Source: Globobulimina sp.
Taxonomy: Eukaryota; Foraminifera; Rotaliida
Length of the DNA stretch: 5,837 nt
Assembly: GCA_003354225.1 (NCBI GenBank)
Contig: PIVH01000424.1
Coordinates: forward strand, 1-5,837
Reading direction: 5' to 3'
Shown here piece after piece: positions 1 through 5,837 of the stretch; within the stretch, counting starts at the first letter, position 1; every line of letters starts with the position of its first letter. Under the pieces are notes generated by a model. The model worked only from the letters and a program-made list of their open reading frames with translations. It did no database searches and had not been told where the DNA came from. A program made the translations under genes and the position numbers.

Positions 1-1215
1 ATTGAATTCCTTTTTTAATCGCAACCATTCTTGTAATTCCTTAAAAACCTCGTTTTGAAAATCACACATTTTCAAACCAATATTCTTCAATTGACTTTGG
101 TACAGAACATATTGACTTATTGTCCGCCGGTTTTGTTCGTTTGGATCAATTTTTTCTTCTGTATTCACAGCCCATGCTCTTGCATTAAAAATGCTATCTA
201 TGCAGTTCTGTGATGAATATAGCATTATATATATAAATATATACAAATGTTATTTGATATACATTTACCTTTGCTTTCTGCAAAAAACTTTTCCATTTTA
301 TATTAAGTTTTATTGCAGCAATAACTCTTTGATTCCACTCTTCAAAATCATGTGTCATTAAAGTATCACAGTCTAATAACTTTTGTAACGGTTTAATGAC
401 ATCAAAGTCCATATTATCCACCAATTCTGATAACTGTCTTAACGACGCATTATTCATTTTCGCATCGAAATTAAGTTTTTTTTCAAGTATTTGGAGAATT
501 TTTTCTGGTGGAATAGTCTTGCATTTTTTCCATTGGTTTAATAAACCTTTTACCTCAGAAATACCACAACAACAATCAACTAATTTACTCCAAAATATGC
601 TCCATCGTTCCTCCTGACCATTATGTGTATCACTACCGGTTTTTGTAGGTAATCGAAAGAGAAATTCTTTGTCCGCACAATTAAAATAAGTACGGTGATA
701 TATAATGCTGATTTCCTGTGTTTTATAGCTACGATATACTTCGCAATCACCCAATGGCACTGAATCACTACCAATGAGGTTTTTGAAATGTTGTGAATCT
801 GCAATACAAAGATTACATTTGGAATCAATTTCGCATTGATATGCTTTTTTGCTCCATTTCCCATGAATTCCCTTTTTCTGCAACATTGCAGTGATTGGTA
901 CCGGTTCTGTTGGTTGTATTTTTATTTCATCTTTGTTTTCAATGAGTGAATTCCCCAATGATGCATAGTATGGTTTGTCACACGCTCTTGCATTGGTTTT
1001 TTGTTCGCCATCGATCTCAGATGTAGCTAATTCATTAAATCCTCGATTTTCAAATCTATTCTGTATACATTACATGATACATTGTAAAAAATAAGGAAAA
1101 GAATATTATTCACAGTAATTGAATTATCAGTATACGTTTCTGAATTATCAATATATGTTTGAGATGTATCCGCCTCTCCATTTCCTTGAATCTCATCATC
1201 TCTCGATGTAGACAT
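1..1215 (-). CDS. Unrecognised protein gene, at least three exons, 3' end beyond the left edge
   Basis: Product not recognised. Exon 1 (1215-1114) encodes 34 acidic, Ser/Thr-rich residues from an ATG preceded in frame by TAA (1230-1228), which fixes the start. Exon 2 (1060-269) encodes 264 residues. Exon 3 (207-1) encodes 69 residues and is open to the window edge, so 367 residues are visible. Both introns are GT-AG and phase 0; removing them gives one continuous frame, and exon 3 stays open through all 69 codons, which supports the model. Around residues 110-162 there are Cys residues in a C-x5-C-x2-C pattern plus two further Cys, possibly a small metal site (inference). From about residue 190 the protein is rich in Leu, Lys and Glu with Trp-containing helical stretches, ending in KELQEWLRLKKEFN. 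A TTG at 958 lies inside exon 2 and is an ordinary Leu codon, not a start. A nuclear or cytosolic protein is likely, as no signal peptide or membrane segment is visible. Confidence 0.75.
208..268 (-). other. Intron 2 of the left-edge gene (61 nt)
   Basis: On the minus strand the donor is AG/GTAAATG (intron starts at 268) and the acceptor is TTCATCACAG (ends at 208), phase 0. The interior is almost pure A/T with a TATATA-rich core. Unspliced reading gives an implausible run of aromatic and Ile residues and then stops at 194-196. Spliced reading opens a 69-codon frame to the window edge. Confidence 0.8.
1061..1113 (-). other. Intron 1 of the left-edge gene (53 nt)
   Basis: On the minus strand the intron starts GTGAAT (1113) and ends TGTATACAG (1061), phase 0, very AT-rich and with a T-rich middle. 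Reading straight through it reaches a stop after about 28 more codons, whereas removing it joins exon 1 in frame to the long exon 2 frame, which is already open at 1060. Confidence 0.75.
1117..1158 (-). repeat. Tandem 21-nt / 7-residue duplication in exon 1
   Basis: Two consecutive 21-nt units encode TYIDNSE and TYTDNSI (residues 20-33 of the left-edge gene). The units differ at a few bases, consistent with a small, diverged in-frame duplication in a disordered N-terminus. Confidence 0.6.
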
Positions 1216-1989
1216 TGTGTATTTTCTTTAGTTGTACGTACAAATGGGAAGGGGAGTCGCTGGTCTAGAAAAGACAAAACCGCGACACACTTTATCAAGA
1301 AATAGGCAACAGCACACTTTACTTTTGCTTTGTATACTGTAAATATATAAAGTATATACCTAAGAGCATTGCAAATTAATTAAAAGTATTCATCCTTCAC
1401 GTAAAGAAAATATCATATCAAAACATTTTCGGGTACCCCATGTTTTGCATATCAAAAAAAGCAATATTCAGCTACACTGTGTTTACATAAAAAGCAGTGG
1501 CTAAACAGTAAATATATTGTTTGCCTATTTGTTTTTTCAGAGAAAAACAGTGGAAGTGGATATTGTTTTTTTGATAGCAAAACATTATATGGCAAGAAAC
1601 GCGAAATACGTACGGCAAACCTTAAAGTAGAGCGTCTGTCCTTGTACCAATTGTGCTGTAAATACCATCAATTTGGCTGAATTTGCTACTACAAATATGG
1701 ACAAATAGAAACAATATGACAACGCTATACTGTCAGATAGAAACAGTATTTGTAGACTTGCGAATATTTGCAGTATATTGTTTCAGGTGTACATACAACC
1801 TTGTTTTAGATTTATTGCATGGCTCCAAATCAACCAATTGTTTTGGTAAATTAGTATATAAGATATAAGCAAGCGAGAAATGGTAACAATACAATAAATA
1901 AACTAAGAATGTATAATATTACCACATACAAAAAAAACGGAAAACATAAAATAATAATATAAAATGTAGAAAGAACTCAAAGAAGTGGA

Positions 1990-2019
1990 CTGTCCAATTT
2001 TTTTTGAAAAAAAAGACAG
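1990..2019. repeat. Inverted repeat with T8/A8 core
   Basis: CTGTC (1990-1994) is the exact reverse complement of GACAG (2015-2019). Between them, T8 (1998-2005) and A8 (2007-2014) are also complementary, separated by a single G; CAA (1995-1997) is unpaired. The T8/A8 apex would have to open to form a loop. It could be a cruciform or a transcript hairpin in the intergenic region; no function is assigned. Confidence 0.5.
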
Positions 2020-2138
2020 CTTACAAATGAAAGATATTTAAAAAAAAATACAAATTTTTAAAAAAACGTTGTTTTTACAAAGAATAAATTAATATTTAAT
2101 TTGCTTATTAAATGAACAATTCATTTACAATTTTATCA

Positions 2139-2148
2139 TTTATTTATT
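2139..2148 (-). terminator. Candidate poly(A) signal of the membrane-protein gene
   Basis: On the minus strand two overlapping AATAAA hexamers (AATAAATAAA) lie about 105 nt past the TAA at 2253-2251. Position and sequence fit a canonical eukaryotic polyadenylation signal. The surrounding DNA is so AT-rich that chance occurrence is easy, and the source organism's signal is unknown. Confidence 0.35.
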
Positions 2149-2250
2149 ACTGTTTAATTTTATTAATCAATTTAAAAATATAAAATAAAAAAGTTTTTTT
2201 ATCATATTTTTTTAATTTATATTTTGTACTCATTATTTATATTTGTTTGC

Positions 2251-4210
2251 TTAATTAGTTTGTACTTCAATTTCATCCATATGTGTAGCTAACATATTGG
2301 GTTCCGTGCCTCCATAGGCTTTGGTTGCATTATCATCAACACTGACATCCACATTCTCGTCACCAACATTGTCCGTATTATTACTCACCAGACACTTCAT
2401 TGCCATTTGTAACTGCTGAATAATATCATTTGGATCACCATCAGACTCAGACTCATTCCCATCATTCAAAGACTGTAAACTATTGAAGCTATTATGTCCA
2501 TTAAAATGGCGTGCACTCATTGAGTCTGACGACGTGGGTTTTGTTGCATGTCTCACGCTCGTCTTAGTGATGGAGACAGAATATCTCGAGCCAGAGGGCG
2601 ATGGTACAATGTCTTGAGTCGGAGTCGGTGGGATTGGGTTTTGATTCACCACATAATTTGTGTTCTGGATAAACTCGGACAAGGAAGGAGGCTGCGACTG
2701 GTTCATCATTGACATCATTTGCAACACCTGATGTTGCGGAGGCTGTTGGTACACAATTTGTGCACTGGTACTGTTGTTATTTGATGACACTGATTGTTGA
2801 TATGAGCCATATGAGGTGGTCGTACTTGGCAGCGATATAGGTTTGCTGTGCTTCGGTTGTAAGTGCCCAATTGTACTGGTTATCGTTGCTGTGGTTGCTG
2901 TGGTATTTTGCCATTCCGTGATTGGTAATTGTACGCAGTCTACGCGTACGTCCTCAGCCTCAGCCACATTTGTAGCGGGTGACACTTGCGGTGATGAGGG
3001 CTGTGGTGTTCCCACGGAACATGACCTATTCGAATAAGATTTGAATGCTTTCAACATTGCGGCGGCTTTACTGCTCGCACCGCTTACTTCACTTACCATT
3101 GTCGGGGATGTCGGGGATGTGGTCGTGGCATTGGGAGTCGTGGATGATTTCGATATTGAACGTACAGCCACAAACTTCGTGTTTGAGCATGGCAATTCTG
3201 AGATGGATTCAGATGGAATAGATATGATTTGTGCTGCATTTGCATCAAGTTTGCGTTGCGTGACATTGACATAATATAAGCCGCCGCCGGCTAAACAACA
3301 TAAGCACACTCCTAATATAGCAATGATAACGTATAAGACGGTTAAAATAAGCGTCGTTTGCGCATAGAGCGCAGAAATCGTTCTTGTTTCAGTTTGCGCT
3401 GTATACCAATTGCAAACATTTGAATTGCAGACATATTTAAACATATCATAGATGTACATAACTTAAACTGGTGCTAGTCATTGACGTTGAAGTCGTTGGA
3501 TTATTACAGACATCACACCGCCACGCATCAGATTTGAATGGACAGGATTTCTCATACAAATCGCCGCAATGCATGGTGCCAATGTGATGTTGGTAACTTC
3601 CAATATAAGCCGTCACATTCACATCGCTCCAACCATTGTAGGCATACAATTCCATCGCGGAACACTGGTCTCCTGCGACGATGCTTGCTTTTTTTTCGCC
3701 ATTTTGGCGTGGCGGAAAAAATACGGTTAAACCAGTACAAGTGTTTGAAGCTCCCGACCCGCATCGCAGCATAAACCGAGTGGCCTCTCTGGCATCAATT
3801 AATAAGTGGTCACAGGTATTGTCTCCGTCGCAGCTCATTGTAAAGGAAGCAGCTGTTTGGCCCTTAATATCTGCACTTTGGCACGCTGACTCCTCAAGGC
3901 ATGCTATGGAGCAATCGCCATTGGTCGGACATGTCACTGACATATGCCGGCACACATTGTATGATGGTGCTGAGGAGCAGACAATCTCACAATTTCCGCT
4001 TCTGGGACAGCGAATTTCTGCGTTGCGACACGCATTCGGATAGTCTTGGCATAGAATGGTGCAGTTTTGCTGGTCAGCGCATTGGATGGTGTTGTTGTGA
4101 TATTTGTCGTTGCTGTCAGCAACAAATGTATTTCCTGAAAACGTAGTACTTTTTTTTTGGCATTCACATTGATAGAATAAGAACAGTGCGATCAGCAGCA
4201 TTGACACCAT
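2251..4210 (-). CDS. Single-pass membrane protein with Cys-repeat ectodomain (two exons)
   Basis: Likely a cell-surface receptor or adhesion protein; no named orthologue recognised. Exon 1 starts at ATG 4210: signal peptide (about residues 1-18, hydrophobic MLLIALFLF core), then five degenerate repeats of 23-26 residues (about 41-162) of the form I-x-C-(P)-x4-C-x-I-x-C-x5-C, a pattern typical of solenoid or beta-helix-like folds. After these come further Cys residues (183-235) and a Thr/Ser stalk. N-glycosylation sequons occur at N39, N49 and N198. Exon 2 (3398-2251) gives a transmembrane helix (about residues 264-292, ending CLCCLAGGGLYYV), a QRK stop-transfer start to the tail, and roughly 340 residues of Ser/Thr/Gln/Asn-rich, probably disordered cytoplasmic tail with an acidic C-terminus. 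The exons are in different frames; a phase-1 intron joins them into about 629-631 residues. Signal peptide on one exon and transmembrane helix on the other support one gene rather than two. Confidence 0.78.
3399..3462 (-). other. Intron joining ectodomain and membrane exons (about 64 nt)
   Basis: The acceptor on the minus strand is TTGGTATACAG ending at 3399. Its last eight bases (GTATACAG) are identical to the acceptor of intron 1 in the left-edge gene. The exon after it needs a phase-1 donor, and two fit: GTTATG at 3462 or GTTTAA at 3468. Both restore the frame through a Thr codon and differ by two residues (Ser-Leu) in the stalk. A third GT (GTACAT at 3457) is phase 0 and would break the frame with this acceptor. 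The region between contains stops in the ectodomain frame. Confidence 0.65.
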
Positions 4211-4273
4211 TGGAGCTTACAACTGTCAGACTGAGAAGTGAGAAAAGTAACAATATTAAAAAAAAAAACTTCT
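4211..4273 (-). promoter_or_regulatory. 63-nt gap with polypyrimidine tract and AG upstream of the membrane-protein start
   Basis: On the minus strand, after the THOC1-like stop, there is a T11 run, then TTACTTTTCTCACTTCTCAG ending at 4231, a second CAG at 4223, and the ATG at 4210. No AATAAA or ATTAAA is present. The pyrimidine tract plus AG is what a 3' splice site looks like. It could be the acceptor of a 5'-UTR intron or a spliced-leader trans-splice site; it could also be chance. Confidence 0.4.
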
Positions 4274-5344
4274 TCAACGTTTGTGCGTTTTTTTTGATTT
4301 TGAATGTTTGGATCGGGAATTCGAGTGATATCCATTGGCTTTATTCGTATTATTGTCGTGATTCTCATTATTTTGAAGAACCCGTTCTTTTAAATTTGGT
4401 TTCGTGAATTTCATCGCATTCAATAAAAACTCAGTTTTGAACGTTTTGGGTTCCGGATTATTCGCCATCGGACATAACTCATTAAACATTGCATGGTGGA
4501 GATCGCGCATAATCCGCAAGTTTGAAAATATTTGTTTTTCATCGCAGAGCAACAATTTATTATTCTTTTCCTGCACTAAAAAATCCAATCTGTCCTGCAA
4601 TTTCTCCTTAAAATCAATCAATTGATAATCTTTCAAAAAAGCCAAACCTTTTCCTTTCTTATTCAATGACACATTGTTCCATCTCGATTGGAATACATTC
4701 GGTGTACATCCAAACACAGACTCCAAACTGCCAAAAACCTGCCTTTTAATTTTCCGCCGCTTTCTTGGCGGCGCCGCCTTCTCCTCGCTGACCGCCACCA
4801 TATTGGCCGGCAACTCTCTTTTCAAATTATTGCACCGCGAATCTTTCTTATTATATTTCCAAAGCAACCAATTTTCGTCTCGCGCCAAGATATTTGCTAT
4901 GAATTTGGCAAACTTGTCCCCTTCGGGCGGGATGTTGGGCAATATTTCGTTGATAATTTGGATATGTTTGGAAAGTAACCATTCTTTGTCCGCCTCCTTG
5001 AACTTATCCAACGGCGTTAACTTTGGATGTTCGGATTTGGTTTTCACAGAATGCGATTTCAAAAAAATCAATGTTTGCACCAATATATATCTGCGAAAGG
5101 ACGGATTATGGAACTCTTTGTTGAATAAACGATACGACGTCAAATATTTGCCGCTGCCGCACGACGAATGTTTGATGTTTGTGATGGTTTTGTAATGTCC
5201 CATGGCTTCATCCATATCAATCACATTCTTCTTAAACGATTCCAGCACCAAATCCAAATTGAGGCGAAATGCCGCAAACCGTGCTTCATTCATTTTGCTT
5301 CCAACCCGGCGCGGATCGTTGAATATATTTTGTAAGCCCCACAG
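4274..5344 (-). CDS. THOC1: THO complex subunit 1 (THOC1/Hpr1)-like protein, N-terminus cut off at a chimeric junction
   Basis: THOC1 is a scaffold of the nuclear THO/TREX complex, which couples transcription to mRNA packaging and export. The visible part (about 356 residues) follows the central THOC1 region in order. LWGLQNIFNDP corresponds to the FWSLQDYFRNP stretch of human THOC1; the FRRYILVQTLIFL segment to FRRHILLQYLILF; IPPEGDKFAKFI to NPPDGERFSKMV; and ENWLLWK to ENWNSWK. A basic PPRKRRKIKRQ segment (about 150 residues before the C-terminus) resembles a nuclear localisation signal at the equivalent place. The protein ends in an Asn/Ser/His/Lys-rich tail with a TGA stop at 4276-4274, without the death domain of animal THOC1. 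Human THOC1 is about 657 residues, so some 40% or more at the N-terminus is missing. Residues read from 5345 to 5398 on this strand are antisense of ilvD and should not be counted, although an LY..LW match may extend THOC1 similarity to about 5356. No intron is visible. Confidence 0.8.
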   Translation of the reverse strand: MWGLQNIFNDPRRVGSKMNEARFAAFRLNLDLVLESFKKNVIDMDEAMGHYKTITNIKHSSCGSGKYLTSYRLFNKEFHNPSFRRYILVQTLIFLKSHSVKTKSEHPKLTPLDKFKEADKEWLLSKHIQIINEILPNIPPEGDKFAKFIANILARDENWLLWKYNKKDSRCNNLKRELPANMVAVSEEKAAPPRKRRKIKRQVFGSLESVFGCTPNVFQSRWNNVSLNKKGKGLAFLKDYQLIDFKEKLQDRLDFLVQEKNNKLLLCDEKQIFSNLRIMRDLHHAMFNELCPMANNPEPKTFKTEFLLNAMKFTKPNLKERVLQNNENHDNNTNKANGYHSNSRSKHSKSKKTHKR

Positions 5345-5358
5345 AGCAATGTACAAGG
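5336..5358. other. Chimeric junction between eukaryotic and prokaryotic DNA
   Basis: To the left, the THOC1-like minus-strand frame is recognisable at least to its Trp codon (5341-5339). To the right, the IlvD plus-strand frame is recognisable from its Pro codon (5337-5339). The two similarities overlap by a few bases, perhaps up to 20 if LY..LW of THOC1 is counted, suggesting microhomology at the join. No AG acceptor, intron or spacer is present on the minus strand here, so the break falls inside coding sequence of both genes. Confidence 0.8.
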
Positions 5359-5837
5359 CCATGGGACTAGATGATAACGATCTCAGTAAACCATTCATCG
5401 GAGTTTGTCATACAGGAAATGAGGCAACTCCTTGTAACATATTATTACCAACACTAGCTGAAGAGGCAAAAAAAGGAGTTGCAGAAAACGGAGCAACTCC
5501 AAGAATATTCTCAACTATTGCAGTTAGTGACGGAATTGCTATGGGTCATGAAGGAATGAAATCTTCTTTGATTTCTCGTGAAGTAATAGCAGACTCTATT
5601 GAATTAATGGTAAGAGCCCATCAATATGACGGAATAGTAGGAATTGCAGGATGTGATAAAAGCCTACCAGGTACAATGATGGCAATGGCCAGACTGAATT
5701 TACCTTCAGTTTTTGTATATGGTGGAACAATTATGCCAGGAATTCTTGACGGTAAAGAGCTAACAGTAGTTGATGTCTATGAAGCAGTTGGAGCATATGA
5801 TGCAGGACAGATTTCTTTAGAGATGTTAAAAAATATT
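5337..5837 (+). CDS. ilvD: Dihydroxy-acid dehydratase, prokaryotic, partial at both ends
   Basis: IlvD converts 2,3-dihydroxy-isovalerate (and -methylvalerate) to the 2-keto acids in valine, leucine and isoleucine synthesis, using an Fe-S cluster and Mg2+. The frame is open for 167 codons, beginning PHRAMYKAMGLDDNDLSKPF, the usual IlvD N-terminal block after roughly the first dozen residues. ATPCN carries the first cluster Cys; GCDKSLPG carries the second Cys with the Asp-Lys of the metal site; DGIAMGHEGM and SREVIADSIE are family signatures. The third cluster Cys lies beyond the right edge (full length about 550-560). ATG codons at 5349 and 5361 are internal, not true starts, because family sequence continues upstream to 5337, where similarity stops at the junction. 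No introns; A-ending codons (GGA, ACA, CCA, GTA) are favoured. The wording VCHTGNEATPCNI resembles Nitrosopumilus-type archaeal IlvD (from memory, moderate confidence); an AT-rich bacterium is the alternative. Confidence 0.93.

Larger units (their letters stand above)
1216..2250. other. Gene-free AT-rich intergenic stretch
   Basis: About 1 kb between the stop of the membrane-protein gene (2251) and the ATG of the left-edge gene (1215). No long open frame on either strand carries a protein-like composition. The right part (about 1900-2250) is dominated by A and T homopolymers and should contain the 3' UTR and poly(A) site of the membrane-protein gene. The left part (1216-1400) should contain the 5' UTR and promoter of the left-edge gene; TATATA-type strings at 1333-1358 are candidates but not specific in such AT-rich DNA. 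No tRNA, rRNA or mobile-element hallmark was seen. Confidence 0.6.

Noticed and set aside
1-450. PLU-1/KDM5-like helical region in the left-edge gene
   Set aside because: A W-x-x-RV-x-x-A stretch and helical composition were suggestive, but no C5HC2 finger, JmjC or other conserved block supports it.
176-994. Identical 11-nt strings (GCTCTTGCATT) at 176-186 and 984-994, both encoding NARA
   Set aside because: Short, not flanked by further similarity, and plausible by chance or codon coincidence.
1683-1868. Plus-strand open frame of 61 codons in the intergenic region
   Set aside because: Short, no family resemblance, composition expected of random AT-rich DNA, and no supporting splice or start context.
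1216-2250. tRNA, snRNA, CRISPR or transposon in the AT-rich spacer
   Set aside because: No cloverleaf, spaced repeat array, terminal inverted repeats with a transposase, or conserved small-RNA core could be found by eye on either strand.
2251-3459. Downstream membrane segment as an independent gene starting at ATG 3459
   Set aside because: Its first 20 codons lie within the predicted intron, there is no spacer from the ectodomain frame, and the two halves complement each other as one type I membrane protein. Not fully excluded without cDNA.
4210-4300. Splicing of the THOC1-like gene into the membrane-protein gene to make one fusion
   Set aside because: The GT just before the THOC1 stop joined to the CAG at 4231 gives a stop codon immediately, and the downstream gene has its own ATG and signal peptide.
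4674-5195. Plus-strand open frame of 173 codons opposite the THOC1-like gene
   Set aside because: The opposite strand carries clear THOC1 similarity throughout this stretch, so this frame is antisense shadow.
5345-5398. Apparent ATG-led N-terminus of the THOC1-like frame (minus strand from 5398)
   Set aside because: These bases encode IlvD family sequence on the plus strand; the minus-strand reading is a by-product of the junction.
5337-5837. Horizontal transfer of ilvD into the eukaryotic genome
   Set aside because: The gene lacks its start and promoter, disrupts THOC1, has no introns, and abuts host coding sequence by microhomology; chimera is simpler.

Overview
The window is a composite of two genomes. 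About 5.34 kb (1 to roughly 5340) is compact, AT-rich eukaryotic nuclear DNA with three protein-coding genes, all on the minus strand. They contain very short GT-AG introns (53 to about 64 nt where I can place them), and intergenic DNA is sparse or strongly A/T-homopolymeric. From about 5337 to the right edge the sequence is prokaryotic: an uninterrupted plus-strand reading frame for dihydroxy-acid dehydratase (IlvD), whose wording resembles IlvD of AT-rich marine ammonia-oxidising archaea of the Nitrosopumilus type (resemblance judged from memory). The two parts meet inside the coding sequences of both genes, each losing its N-terminal part, with no splice site or spacer. A cloning, amplification or assembly chimera is the simplest explanation.

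Layout in the direction of transcription (right to left). (1) 5344-4274: the C-terminal part of a divergent THOC1/Hpr1-like subunit of the THO mRNA-export complex. It ends in a basic Ser/Lys/His tail and lacks the C-terminal death domain of animal THOC1. (2) Only 63 nt later, 4210-2251: a single-pass membrane protein with a signal peptide, a cysteine-rich ectodomain of about five degenerate 23-26 residue repeats, one transmembrane helix, and a roughly 340-residue Ser/Thr/Gln/Asn-rich cytoplasmic tail. Its two halves lie in different frames and join neatly by one intron near 3399-3468. (3) A gene-free AT-rich stretch, 1216-2250, holding the 3' end of gene 2 and the 5' region of gene 3. (4) 1215 to 1: a gene of at least three exons running off the left edge, product unrecognised, with a Cys-bearing N-terminal region and a helical C-terminal region.

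The eukaryote cannot be named from this sequence. The small introns, the tight spacing, the THOC1 without a death domain and the Cys-repeat surface protein suggest a protist (the Cys repeats recall proteins I associate with rhizarians such as Reticulomyxa) or a compact-genome invertebrate. If the prokaryotic piece is from a marine archaeon, the sample was probably a marine eukaryote with associated microbes. The three eukaryotic genes show no obvious shared pathway. The most interesting points are the chimeric junction, the Cys-repeat receptor-like protein, and the 63-nt gap with a polypyrimidine-AG element that could be a trans-splice acceptor.
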